Made by a program: the position numbers and the translations under genes. 64,000 bases of DNA from Flavobacteriales bacterium. Its GTDB lineage: Bacteria; Bacteroidota; Bacteroidia; Flavobacteriales; CAJXXR01. Location: positions 38,425 through 102,424 of the forward strand of contig JAOAQX010000019.1 in assembly GCA_025210805.1 (NCBI GenBank), in the 5' to 3' direction. Numbering within the stretch: position 1 is the stretch's first letter; each line of letters begins with the position of its first letter. The notes beneath the pieces were generated by a model. That model saw nothing but the letters and a program-made list of their open reading frames with translations, was not told the origin of the DNA and ran no database searches. Positions 27,311 through 36,700 of the stretch are shown piece after piece.

Positions 27311-28555
27311 ATGAAAATATATCTGATAAAAGCCTCGGCAGGAAGTGCTTATTCAACATATAAAGCAGATACAGGAGGTCCACCGCAAAACATATTTTCA
27401 GCGGCTGCGGCAATGCCAAGTGATATTGAAATAGAGATGTGTGACGAAACCATAGGTATGAAGGCCGATATGAAATCGGATGCTGATATTGTAGCTGTCT
27501 TTATGTCTACTCCAGATGCATATAGGGCTTATGAGTTGACTTCTGCATTTTCAGAATTAGGAAAAGTAACCTTGTTAGGAGGATTACACACGTTTTTCTT
27601 TCAGGAAGAAGCAGAGAAATATGCCGATGCTTTGGTAATTGGAGAATCGGAAGGGCTTTGGGAGCAAATTTTTGAGGATTTAAAAAATAATCAACTTAAG
27701 CCTAAATATAAAAGAGAGAAACCATTGGATTTGGCAGAGTTGAACCCATATCCAACCCATTTAATAGATGTTGAAAGATATGATTATACTTGGTCTGTTT
27801 TAGTGAGTAGAGGTTGTCCTATGCATTGTGATTTTTGTCTAGTTCATCAGTTTTTTGATAAGTTTAATTTACGACCTATCGACAAGATTGTAGAAGAAGT
27901 AAAAGCTTTAAAAAGAATCGGTGTAGAATGGGTAGAATTACATTCAGATAATCTTACTCAAAACAAAAGATACGCAATTGAACTCTTTGAAGCATTAGCG
28001 CCATTAGAAATGAACTTTTTTGGGGAAACTACAGTGCTTATTGCACGAGATGAAAAGCTCTTGGCGGCAGCTCAAAAAGCAGGGGTAAAAATGTTACTTT
28101 TTGGAATAGAGACTCCATCAGAAGATGCTTTGAAAGATCAAGGGAAAAGCTTCGTGAAGCCAGAGAAAATAAAAGAATATGTTGCAAGGGTGCAAAGTTA
28201 TGGTATCGAAGTAGTAGGAGATTTTCTTTTTGGATTTGATGCACATGATTATTCGATTTTCGAGCAAACCAAAGAATTCATTAAAGACATCAACGTGGAT
28301 AAAGCATATCCTCACTTGATGATTCCATTTCCAGGTTCCGAGACTTATAAAAAACTCAAGGCAGAAGGAAGGATACTCACAGAAGACTGGTCTCAGTATG
28401 ATGGAACCCACGTAGTTTTTAAACCTACAAAAATGTCTGTAGAAGAATTGGAGTATGGAACTTGGGAGGTTTCTGAGTTTGCAGAAAAATGGAATAAAGG
28501 ACATAGCAGAAATGGAGATTCTATCTGGGAAAAACTAAAAAATATTTTTTCGTAA
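27311..28555 (+). CDS. B12-binding-domain radical SAM protein
   Basis: The 414-residue protein joins an N-terminal cobalamin-binding-like Rossmann domain (residues 1-125, with SELGKVTLLGGLHTFFFQEE as in other B12-radical SAM enzymes) to a radical SAM barrel. The Fe-S cluster motif is SRGCPMHCDFC, with Cys169, Cys173 and Cys176 in CX3CX2C spacing. A GIETPSEDAL segment and GDFLFGFD follow as in Elp3/BchE-type barrels. Such enzymes carry out methylations or ring and carbon rearrangements on unactivated carbons. The N-terminus lacks a clear DXHXXG motif, so cobalamin would bind base-off if at all. It is the first gene of an apparent operon preceded by an FNR-type site. The substrate is unknown. 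Confidence 0.88.
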   Translation: MKIYLIKASAGSAYSTYKADTGGPPQNIFSAAAAMPSDIEIEMCDETIGMKADMKSDADIVAVFMSTPDAYRAYELTSAFSELGKVTLLGGLHTFFFQEEAEKYADALVIGESEGLWEQIFEDLKNNQLKPKYKREKPLDLAELNPYPTHLIDVERYDYTWSVLVSRGCPMHCDFCLVHQFFDKFNLRPIDKIVEEVKALKRIGVEWVELHSDNLTQNKRYAIELFEALAPLEMNFFGETTVLIARDEKLLAAAQKAGVKMLLFGIETPSEDALKDQGKSFVKPEKIKEYVARVQSYGIEVVGDFLFGFDAHDYSIFEQTKEFIKDINVDKAYPHLMIPFPGSETYKKLKAEGRILTEDWSQYDGTHVVFKPTKMSVEELEYGTWEVSEFAEKWNKGHSRNGDSIWEKLKNIFS

Positions 28556-28638
28556 AAAGGAACAAAAGTGAAAACGATTCTTTTTTTATATAAAAAACAC
28601 TCAAATTGAGTAAATTGAGATTGACTAAAGAGAAAAAT

Positions 28639-28911
28639 ATGAAAGACTTAAAAAGATACTGGCGAGCAATTTTAGCTTTATTTCTAATGCCTATTGCATT
28701 TTACTTTAATTTGGTGGAGTTTTTTTTCGCCTTGCTATTTTTGTTTTGGAGTATTCAAGGTATAAAAAGTGGAATGGCAACTTTGATAGATACGGTACTT
28801 AAAAGTGATAGCCCCGTACTTTTTTGGACAATTAATATTATGTGGATCGTAATTTCTCTAATGAGTTTGACTTTTTCAGAACCAATTATGACATGGTATT
28901 ATGGATACTAA
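28639..28911 (+). CDS. Small inner-membrane protein of the radical SAM operon
   Basis: I place the start at ATG 28639-28641, giving 90 residues (MKDLKRYWRAILALFLMP); an upstream TTG at 28606 is in frame but less likely. Three hydrophobic spans are visible, separated by short loops, with a KSGMATLIDTVLKSD loop in the middle. I recognise no family. The stop overlaps the start of the next gene by 11 bases, so the two are probably translated together and may form one membrane unit. Confidence 0.6.
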   Translation: MKDLKRYWRAILALFLMPIAFYFNLVEFFFALLFLFWSIQGIKSGMATLIDTVLKSDSPVLFWTINIMWIVISLMSLTFSEPIMTWYYGY

Positions 28912-29746
28912 AAAAACTTTCTTAAAACATAAATATCGGTTAATATTTACCTTTCTGCTTGTTTTATTAGAATCTGCTGCAAATCTGTTGTTTCCGTTGT
29001 ATATAGGGTATGCTATTGCAGGTGCAATAGAAAAAGATTTTCATGCTGTGTATAATCTAGGATTTTTAGGTTTAGCGCTTATAATCATTGGAGGATTTAG
29101 ACGCTTAATAGATTCACGATTCTACGCAAAATTACATATAGAACTTAGTACTAAATTAGCCGAGAATGAAACGGTAGAAGACACAAAAAAATCTGCAAGA
29201 CTTTATATGCTTACAGAAATTATAGAGTTTTTTGAAAACCAAATACCGACTCTTATTCAAAGCACCATAGGGCTTTTTGGTGTAGCTTTTATTATCATGT
29301 CTCTTAATTGGAATGTGTTTGTAATGGCTGTTTTATCTGGTGTATTAGTGATGGTGCTGTATTGGTTGACTTCCAAAAAAACGATTCGGTTCAATGAAGA
29401 ATATAATAACGAAGTAGAAAAGCAAGTAGCAGTAGTGCATAAAGGCGAACAAACTGAATTAAAAAAACATATTACTAGGCTTAATAAAATAAATATCAAA
29501 CTTTCAGATTTAGAGACTATTAATTTTTCTATCACTTGGGTTTTTATGATGATATTTTTGCTATTCGCAATTGTTTTCTCAGTAGATACGGAGCAGGTTG
29601 AGTATGGAGCCCTTTTTGCACTCATTATGTATGCTTATCAGTATATAGAGAGCGTGGTAAGCTTACCATTTTTTTATCAACAATGGCTTAGACTCAAAGA
29701 AATATATCGCCGTTTGAATGAATTTGATTTAAGTCAAAAAAAATAA
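28901..29746 (+). CDS. Stand-alone ABC transporter-type six-span membrane protein without ATPase domain
   Basis: The 281-residue protein has the outline of an ABC exporter (type IV) transmembrane domain. A first span (LIFTFLLVLLESAANLLFPLYIGYAIAGAI) is followed by a coupling-helix-like stretch, the two central spans around residues 120-160, and two late spans near 220-260. It ends at residue 281, where the nucleotide-binding domain would begin; no Walker motif is present. I recall a Pfam family of such isolated domains (ABC_membrane_6). It overlaps the small membrane gene before it. It may pair with an ATPase elsewhere or have lost transport function. Confidence 0.7.
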   Translation: MDTKKTFLKHKYRLIFTFLLVLLESAANLLFPLYIGYAIAGAIEKDFHAVYNLGFLGLALIIIGGFRRLIDSRFYAKLHIELSTKLAENETVEDTKKSARLYMLTEIIEFFENQIPTLIQSTIGLFGVAFIIMSLNWNVFVMAVLSGVLVMVLYWLTSKKTIRFNEEYNNEVEKQVAVVHKGEQTELKKHITRLNKINIKLSDLETINFSITWVFMMIFLLFAIVFSVDTEQVEYGALFALIMYAYQYIESVVSLPFFYQQWLRLKEIYRRLNEFDLSQKK

Positions 29747-29771
29747 ATAAACCGAAACATACCTTTGAATC

Positions 29772-30161
29772 ATGAAGAAAAGTGTTGCAATTGTATTTAT
29801 TCTGATATCCTTTATGAGTTGTAAAAACTCAAAATTGGACAAAATAGGAAAATGGGATCTTGTGAGTGATTATTATCAAGCAACTTACCAGATAATTCAA
29901 CACAATGGTCATTTTGTTTGTAAGCTGGATTACTACAATGATGGTATCAAAGTATTGCATCCTACAAATACAGATGAGGATATTATTTTTAGGAATATTC
30001 AGTTTCGAGACCAAGAAAAAAATAAACCAGATGCTATTTCTGGAGCAACAAAAAAGACAGACAAAACACTATATCTACATAGTTTAAGTAAGGATACGCT
30101 TAAGGCAATCTATTACGTAAAAAGCCAACAAAAGACAGAATATTGGACCAGAAAAAAGTAA
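29772..30161 (+). CDS. Small lipoprotein, function unknown
   Basis: The 129-residue protein has a lipoprotein signal (MKKSVAIVFILISFMSC, Cys17 as lipidation site) followed by a compact, Lys- and Tyr-rich domain with the look of a single small beta-barrel (KIGKWDLVSDYYQATYQIIQ, ending TEYWTRKK). No known family is recognised. It lies 25 bases after the ABC membrane gene and 4 bases before the next lipoprotein gene, within the same transcription unit. Confidence 0.6.
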   Translation: MKKSVAIVFILISFMSCKNSKLDKIGKWDLVSDYYQATYQIIQHNGHFVCKLDYYNDGIKVLHPTNTDEDIIFRNIQFRDQEKNKPDAISGATKKTDKTLYLHSLSKDTLKAIYYVKSQQKTEYWTRKK

Positions 30162-30165
30162 CATT

Positions 30166-31314
30166 ATGAATTGGACAAAATTAGTATTACTACTCGGATT
30201 AACTGCAATGATGAGTTGCGAAAAAGATTTGCATGACATCACAGAAACAGAAAAAATAGAACCCAAACCTCCTGTGAAAGTAGAGGTGACTCCAGTGGAT
30301 ATCAATAAAGATGGGTTTGAGTTTTTAGAGAAAATGCAAGGACATTGGGTTGGGAAAAACAAAGTTGTCAATCTAAATTATCCTTGGTTTGGATGGGATT
30401 TTAGAGCAATCTCTAAATCGCATTTACATGGAATCCATGAAGGAGGATCATTTGGGAATTTGTTCACCTCTTTTTTTGTAACTGATTTTAAGGGAAAAAG
30501 AACGCTCATGTCTAGAAACGGAGGTTTGTTAAAAGGAATCTATCGAACTTCTTATTTCGTAATGGATAAAATAGAAGTAAAAGGAGCAGCCGATAAGACC
30601 TATAGATTTGTAGATGCAATAGGAGGAGAGGACGTAATGTCTATGATTTTTAGATTCAAGCAAGATAGTTTGATTTTTAATGCTTATACCAGTAATTTAG
30701 GAACACGTTTACCCACGCATCACATGCTTTTTAGAGCTAAGAAAGCAAATGAAGAATTGGCGTATACTGCTGCCCAAGCCTTTGGTTTTCCTAAAAATGA
30801 ATTAGACCAAGGTCTTGATTTTGCAAAAGGATTTGTAGAGACGGATATTTATAAGCCACAAGGTGTATCTAAACCAAAATCGGCAACATTTTTGGCTCAA
30901 GGATCAGGGAATGATGTTTATGATTTAGCACCTTTATCTGGGGATCCTTATAAAATTACTGATCATCCTACACTGGGTACTGTATCTGTATCAATTACAC
31001 GTAATAACACCATACAGAATGATAATCTAATCTTGTATTTGTCTAAAAAACCACTTACAGATAATCAAGGATATTTAAATTTCGATCCAGATGCTTTAAA
31101 TACCATTCTTCATTTTCCAACACTGGATAATCTTGAGAATGAGTTTATGTTCACTTATATCCATCCTGGAGATTATTATCTAACAATTGTTGCAGATAAA
31201 AATCAAGACGGTGCACCATCGACGGGTGATGTTTTAAGTATCTCACACAAGTTTACTTTAACTGCTAAGGAAAATGAATTTATTTCAGTTACCAATATTG
31301 ATGTTCAAAACTAA
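30166..31314 (+). CDS. Lipoprotein of the radical SAM operon, two-domain
   Basis: The 382-residue protein has a lipobox (LTAMMSC, Cys18). Residues 50-190 form a beta-rich domain with many aromatic residues (HWVGKNKVVNLNYPWFGWDFRA, then SHLHGIHEGGSFGNLF), conceivably lipocalin-like. Residues 245-380 form a second domain with a calcium-like acidic loop (DKNQDGAPSTGD), similar to Ig or SpaA-type beta domains. I do not recognise the family. It sits 4 bases after the small lipoprotein gene and 13 bases before the heme lipoprotein gene. Location is probably the periplasmic or outer face. Confidence 0.6.
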   Translation: MNWTKLVLLLGLTAMMSCEKDLHDITETEKIEPKPPVKVEVTPVDINKDGFEFLEKMQGHWVGKNKVVNLNYPWFGWDFRAISKSHLHGIHEGGSFGNLFTSFFVTDFKGKRTLMSRNGGLLKGIYRTSYFVMDKIEVKGAADKTYRFVDAIGGEDVMSMIFRFKQDSLIFNAYTSNLGTRLPTHHMLFRAKKANEELAYTAAQAFGFPKNELDQGLDFAKGFVETDIYKPQGVSKPKSATFLAQGSGNDVYDLAPLSGDPYKITDHPTLGTVSVSITRNNTIQNDNLILYLSKKPLTDNQGYLNFDPDALNTILHFPTLDNLENEFMFTYIHPGDYYLTIVADKNQDGAPSTGDVLSISHKFTLTAKENEFISVTNIDVQN

Positions 31315-31327
31315 AAGAAATTGTAAA

Positions 31328-31672
31328 ATGAAAAAGTATTACACCATTATACCTATAGTATTAATTTCACTTAGTTGTACTAAAGGAATCATCCCAGAAG
31401 ACGATCAAGTAGTGATTGAGGAAAAAGTAACCTTCGAAAAACACATAAAACCTGTTGTTTTTAATAGATGTCTTACTTGTCATGGTAGTGTAAATCCATC
31501 GGCAAATCTTACATTGGAAACTTATGATCAGAATAAAGTATCAGCTGAAAATGGTACTTTGATAGAGAGAATAAATGATGCTCAAAATCCTATGCCTCCT
31601 AATAATTTGTTGCCAGCAAATACACGAGCACTTTTTAATAAATGGAAACAAGATGGGTTCTTAAAAAACTAA
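31328..31672 (+). CDS. Lipoprotein with a c-type heme-binding motif
   Basis: I chose ATG 31328-31330 because it gives a standard lipoprotein signal (MKKYYTIIPIVLISLSC, Cys17); the frame is open upstream, overlapping the previous gene. The 114-residue product carries one heme c site, FNRCLTCHG (Cys48, Cys51, His52), and a possible axial Met in AQNPMPPNN. The pattern HIKPVVFNRCLTCHGSVNPSANLTLETYD is that of the 'planctomycete-type' cytochrome c domain. It is likely an electron carrier or sensor on the cell envelope. Maturation would use the CcsBA system encoded at 37.9-41.2 kb. Confidence 0.8.
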   Translation: MKKYYTIIPIVLISLSCTKGIIPEDDQVVIEEKVTFEKHIKPVVFNRCLTCHGSVNPSANLTLETYDQNKVSAENGTLIERINDAQNPMPPNNLLPANTRALFNKWKQDGFLKN

Positions 31673-31675
31673 AAG

Positions 31676-32554
31676 ATGAACACAATAAAAACTATTTCAA
31701 AAATACTCACTGTAGGACTTTTGTTCACATCAGTAAATGTAATGGCTCAAGATGATCTCTTAGCGGATTTAGAAAAAAATTCTTCAAAAAGAAAACGATT
31801 TGAATTACCTGCATTCAAAAGTATGCAGATAGGAAACTTACAGTCAACCAAAATAGCTTCAAAAGGTGATTTGTATCTTGTGGTTTCTCATCGATTTGGA
31901 TCAATTAAAGATGGAGTTGATGGATTTTTTGGATTAGATCAAGCGAATACTAAAATACAGTTTAATTATGGTTTATTTAATGGCGTTCAGCTAGGTGTAA
32001 GCCGAGATAGTTACCAGAAAGCATATTCCGGAAATGTGAAATTTAAGATCACTAGACAAACGAGAAAATTCCCTGTAAATATTGTAGGGTATGGAAATAT
32101 AGATGTGAATACTTTGCTCAAAAAAGAAACCTATCCAAATCTTAGGTTTACAGAAAGATTGAGTTATACCTCCCAATTACTGATTTCAAAAAGATTTTCT
32201 AAGAAAATGTCACTTTTGATCGCACCAACATTTGTCAGAAAAAACCTCCAAAATCTCAATTTATCCAAGGAACCTACATTCAACCAATTGGTTTTGGGTG
32301 TAGGTGGGAGGTTTAAAGTGAGTAAGCGAATGAGTTTAAATATCGATTACGCTTACAACTTTAGTAAAGCAGAAACATCTGTATTTAAAAACCCGCTTAC
32401 CGTTGGTGTTGATGTCGAAACAGGTGGTCATATTTTTCAGATGTTTTTCACAAATTCAAGAGGAAGTCATGATGCGGCTTATTTGACAGAAGCTCAAGGT
32501 GATTGGGCAAAAGGAGATGTTTCCTTTGGATTTAATGTTGTAAGAGTTTTCTAG
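31676..32554 (+). CDS. DUF5777-type outer membrane beta-barrel protein
   Basis: The 292-residue protein has a signal peptide ending in VNVMAQ, then FELPAFKSMQIGNLQSTKIASKGDLYLVVSHRFGSIKDG, the opening I associate with DUF5777, and a series of amphipathic strands ending in the aromatic strand GDVSFGFNVVRVF. It is predicted to be an outer membrane barrel. DUF5777 genes in Bacteroidota commonly stand beside small cytochrome c or YceI-like genes, as here (3 bases after the heme lipoprotein gene). The function is unknown; a role in electron transfer across the envelope is speculative. Confidence 0.78.
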   Translation: MNTIKTISKILTVGLLFTSVNVMAQDDLLADLEKNSSKRKRFELPAFKSMQIGNLQSTKIASKGDLYLVVSHRFGSIKDGVDGFFGLDQANTKIQFNYGLFNGVQLGVSRDSYQKAYSGNVKFKITRQTRKFPVNIVGYGNIDVNTLLKKETYPNLRFTERLSYTSQLLISKRFSKKMSLLIAPTFVRKNLQNLNLSKEPTFNQLVLGVGGRFKVSKRMSLNIDYAYNFSKAETSVFKNPLTVGVDVETGGHIFQMFFTNSRGSHDAAYLTEAQGDWAKGDVSFGFNVVRVF

Positions 32555-32578
32555 CAACATAGAATTAAAGAACAGATT

Positions 32579-33301
32579 ATGAAGCCCAATAATATCATTT
32601 ATTCAGATTTATCTACCTATACACCCAAAAAGACTATGCAGTTTTATGAGAATGTTTTCGGGTGGAAATTTAGTAATGAGTATAATTATTATACTGCTTA
32701 TATTAATGATGAGCCAATTGTAGGATTGTATGAAACACCTGATAAGTTTAAGCAAATGAGAATGCCTCATTTTTGGATGACTTATATTCAGGTAAATGAT
32801 GCAAATAAGGTGGTCTCAAAAGCGAGAGAATTAGGTGGAATTATAGAAATGGAGCTAGAAATGCCTGGTTTTGGTAAAGTTGCCCTTATTAGAGATCTTC
32901 ATGGAGCAGGTTTTACAATTTATGAAGGTGAGTATTTGAATTCTACAAGAAATTATAACACTCCAAATACGCTTATTTGGAATGAGTTACATGTTTCTGA
33001 TGCGCAAAAAATTATACCTTTTTATGCCGGTATATTTGATTGGGAAATTAAAATTCAAGATGAGCATTTTTTTAAAATTTATAATCATCAACAAGAATAC
33101 ATTGGGGATATCTTGGAGGTTCCAAATTCCTATAAAGGAAAATATGAATATTGGATTAGCTCATTTTGTGTGAACTCTTTAGAAAAATCCAAAAATGATA
33201 TTCTGAAAAATGGTGGGGAACTCATAGTAGATGAAGGGAATAGAATGCTGATGACCGATAATTCATCTCAGTCATTTTTTTATATTTCAGAGCTTAGATA
33301 A
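32579..33301 (+). CDS. VOC (glyoxalase/bleomycin resistance) family protein
   Basis: The 240-residue protein contains two beta-alpha-beta-beta-beta modules. The first (residues 6-118) opens IIYSDLSTYTPKKTMQFYENVFGWKF and ends IRDLHGAGFTIYEG; the second (residues 128-238) opens TLIWNELHVSDAQKIIPFYAGIFDWEI. This is the usual double-VOC arrangement of cytoplasmic metal-dependent enzymes or binding proteins. The substrate is unknown. It lies 24 bases after the DUF5777 gene and is probably the last gene of the operon. Its stop codon runs straight into TACCG, as seen at repeat family 1 edges. Confidence 0.8.
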   Translation: MKPNNIIYSDLSTYTPKKTMQFYENVFGWKFSNEYNYYTAYINDEPIVGLYETPDKFKQMRMPHFWMTYIQVNDANKVVSKARELGGIIEMELEMPGFGKVALIRDLHGAGFTIYEGEYLNSTRNYNTPNTLIWNELHVSDAQKIIPFYAGIFDWEIKIQDEHFFKIYNHQQEYIGDILEVPNSYKGKYEYWISSFCVNSLEKSKNDILKNGGELIVDEGNRMLMTDNSSQSFFYISELR

Positions 33302-33329
33302 TACCGTCTCAAGCCAATACATTTTTTAC

Positions 33330-33365
33330 AAAAGCCGAGCATATTTAATTATGTTTCGGCTTTTT
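33330..33365 (+). terminator. Terminator at the end of the radical SAM operon
   Basis: AAAAGCCGA pairs with TCGGCTTTT (loop of 17 bases with some internal pairing), followed by T on the plus strand, 28 bases past the VOC stop. Confidence 0.75.
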
Positions 33366-33452
33366 ATGTGTTCTTCTTCCGGTATCAGTAATTAAGTAAA
33401 TGATCGTATAATTGAGTAATTTAGCAATAACCAGAATTAGAAAACAAAAAAA

Positions 33453-33593
33453 ATGAGCGAGAATAAAACACAACCCACCAAACTATCTGTAGAAGAATTT
33501 TTAGGGAATATCACCATATTCCCTAGAACTAAATCCCGCAGAAAAAATTTGGCAATTGAAGAAAAATCAAGTTCAAGGAAGTTTTTTGAATAA
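33453..33593 (+). pseudogene. Chimeric remnant: duplicated 5' end of the DUF1801 gene joined to transposase DNA
   Basis: Bases 33462-33514 are identical to 37238-37290, the first codons of the DUF1801 gene (KTQPTKLSVEEFLGNIT). After that the sequence jumps to transposon-derived DNA read in the wrong frame, giving a 46-residue open frame that ends SSSRKFFE. The upstream bases also share the motif AACCAGAA(T/C)TAG with the intact copy. It is a partial duplication, not a working gene. Confidence 0.75.
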
Positions 33594-33627
33594 ACAAGAG
33601 ATCTTCAAGAGAAAATTACTCAAATGA
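33511..33627 (+). mobile_element. IS630-type transposase C-terminal remnant
   Basis: In the frame starting at 33511 the sequence reads SPYSLELNPAEKIWQLKKNQ and continues to a stop at 33625-33627. PYSxELNPAEKIW is the hallmark of the C-terminal end of IS630/Tc1-mariner-type DDE transposases, with the last catalytic acidic residue in the ELNPAE segment. Only about 38 codons remain, and no terminal repeats or second end were found. It abuts the duplicated DUF1801 5' end. Confidence 0.7.
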
Positions 33628-33763
33628 TTCTTAAACTTGATATAGGTCTAGTTAAAAAATTAGTAATCAATAATTTGTGTTAAAATGCTTTTTGGGGTAA
33701 CTTTACACCGAAAACGATATAAGCTGTAAATTATAGCTTTTAAACCATAGATGTTTTTTTTGA

Positions 33764-36700
33764 TTACAAATTCATGAATTTAAAAGAGCGAATTTTATTG
33801 TGGTAATTCAAGTGAATAATATAAACACCTTTAGCAAATTCTTTAGGTGATTCAAAATCCATTACATTGATTCCTTTGTAGGAAAGTGCTTTTCTACCGA
33901 GAATATCAATAATTTCAATTTCAAGTTCGTCGACATTGTCCTCAAAAAGAATATAAAAGTTGTTTTTATGAAAGCCGATTGACTCAATACTTGGAGCTTC
34001 TTCCGAGAGGCGAATACAATCCGTTGAAAAAACACAATTATTCTTAAAAAAATTACAAAAATATCTTCTGTTTTTTGGAGGAGTAAAGGAGTCTTGATTT
34101 TTTTTAATCACTTGTTTGTTAACGCAATCAATCCAATGTAAGGAGTCTAGTGTGATATTTGGATTAGTTATTTTAAGGGTTTCATTTTCTATTATTAGTT
34201 CTATTTTGGGAAGTGTAATTTCGATATCAAAAATTGATACGGAATCACAACCATTTACATTTATAGCACTGTCTATATATAAACCAGATTGCTCAATAAT
34301 ATCTCCATTAGGTAAAGTATATTCAGAACATTCTTGTATATTAAATGAATCTCTATTTTGTAATATAGTTAAATCATACACAACAATTGAATCGCAATTT
34401 AAATGGTTTTGAAATGTTTCGCTATATACTCCAGAGGAACTTAGGAAGTTACCTTTTTTCGTTAAATATCCTTCACAAGTACTGATTGATAGCGTATCTG
34501 AACTCGTTATTCTTGTTAAATGAAGCGTAATAATTGAGTCACAACCTTTATGATTGGGTATGATATCTATGTAAGTACCAGATGTATAGTATATGTTGTT
34601 TCCGCTTGGTGAAGTGTAGGATTCACATATTGAGTCTATTATGGTGTGGGAACTTACACAAATATTATTTTCATAATAGACTAAATCGCCATTCCACCTT
34701 CCTACTAAATCAATGTCGCCATCATTATCATAGTCTTTTGCAGCAATAGGTTTGTGAATAAGACTCTGCCTAATGTGTCTATAATAATAGGGCTTAACTA
34801 TGGGGAGTAGAGTATCTATTTTGTAGCTATGAAAAGTATTAGCTCCATTATTCAAAAATACTCTGAATGAATATCCAATCTCATATTGATTCCAAAGAGT
34901 ATCTTCATAAAGCATAGACAAATGAATAATATCCAAATCTTGATCTTGGTCAAAATCTTCAATGATTATATTGTGGGGAAAACCAACTTCGGAAGGTGCT
35001 TTGAAATTACCAATAGGAAAATTTATATGTTCTTTGTTTTGAAAATTACCCAAGCCATTGTTTTGATAGAAGAACATTGAGTCTTGATTGGTATTTAAGC
35101 TAATACAATCTCTAATGCCATCAAAATCATAATCCTTTAACCAGAAGTAACTATGGGTACCAAGTTTGTTTATTTGGTGAGTATTATCAGGAGTAGACGA
35201 AAATTTTGCTAAAGAATTATTGGTTGTGGGGGTATAATACATAATGTTATGACGATCATCACAGGTAACAATATCGGCAATACTATCGTTATTCATATCC
35301 ATAATACCAAACGTATTGGGTTCCTCTATTTTTTTAGAAGACCAATAAGCCCCAAAATGGAAGTAATTCGAATCATTGTTTGCATAGAAAACTGCAGAAT
35401 TGTACTTGTAGCAATGAAGATCTATGTCTCCATCTTGATCCCAATCATGCTCAATAACTTGATTGAAACTATGTAGACCTGAGTGATATACAAAATATTT
35501 CTCGACATAATCATAATTTGTGACATCAATTAAGAAAGACAATAAAGCAGTATGTGATCTATAATAAATATCCATTCGATTCCCCTTTTGTATAGTTTTG
35601 GCATATAGTTTTTGGGGATAATGGTAAACCTTATCTTCAATTAAAAAGTGGTATTCGAAGTTGTCATTTCCTTTGTTCTCGAAAATGCCAATCTCCATCA
35701 GATCATCTACAATCCTTCCAGTATCAATTTTATCGGTGCAAACGATATCTAAATCATTATCAAAATCTATATCAACAAAATGTGTTAAGGGTAGTACGGT
35801 TTGTTTGCTAATGATTTGCTCAGAAAAACCACCTCCTTGGAATTTGAAAATAGTAAGTTGTCCGTTTCTTTCTGATAAAGTGACTATGTCTAAATATCCA
35901 TCATTATCAATGTCTTCTGAAATCCATTTTTCAAGGCTTAGAATTCTTTTGGATATTATGATCGTATCATTTGTATTGTTTTCAAAGTCTGATATATAAA
36001 ACAAAGAGTCCATGGTTTTATTTTTAAAAACAATATCAGCTAAGGAGTCATTATTGAAGTCCTTAATAATCAGTTCTTGCAAGTTTTGAGATGGAGAAAT
36101 TATGTTCCTGTGGAAAGACAGATTGAAATTGTTTTTATAAAATACACTTAGGGTATCCGTATTTTCATAAGCTAAATATATTTCATGATTTAAACTGTCT
36201 GGTTGTTTGTAGAAATCAAAAGACTGAATCGTTTTTGTTGTGTCTGTAGGGAAGGACTCTTTAGAAAAAGAAGTGCCAAATGAGTTTTTGAAGAAAAAGA
36301 ACTTATTATTTTTGGTTTGTATAAAAATATCAGGAAAAGAATCTTCGTAGTAATCAAAAACCCTTATTTTATCGATGGAATCTGAAAGAATCGGTAACGT
36401 TAAATGATTATTATTCGCAAAATGTATTTGTATAGAATCATTTTGTGGTAAAAAGAGGAATTCTTGTACACCATCATTATCGAAATCTTGGTAAAAAAAG
36501 TTTTGAATGGTCCAAGGCAAATTTTCAATATAGGATAAAGTAAAGCCTCCATTCACTTGATGATAGTGGTGTAATGTGGAGTCATATGAAGAATATGTTA
36601 CAAGGAGTAAGCTGTCATTTTGAGGGTTGTATGATGTCTCTATCAAGTCAAATTCAGGGGTGTTTTCTATCGCAGAATAATGGAAGAAGTTACTATTTTG

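Noticed and set aside
28118..28504. Minus-strand open frame of 128 codons inside the radical SAM gene
   Set aside because: It is antisense to a clearly conserved enzyme with no independent support.
33376..33400. Possible fifth copy of repeat family 1 after the VOC gene
   Set aside because: Only the edge motifs (TACCG after the stop, CCGGTAT here) match. The interior is a terminator and does not align, so it is not called as a copy.
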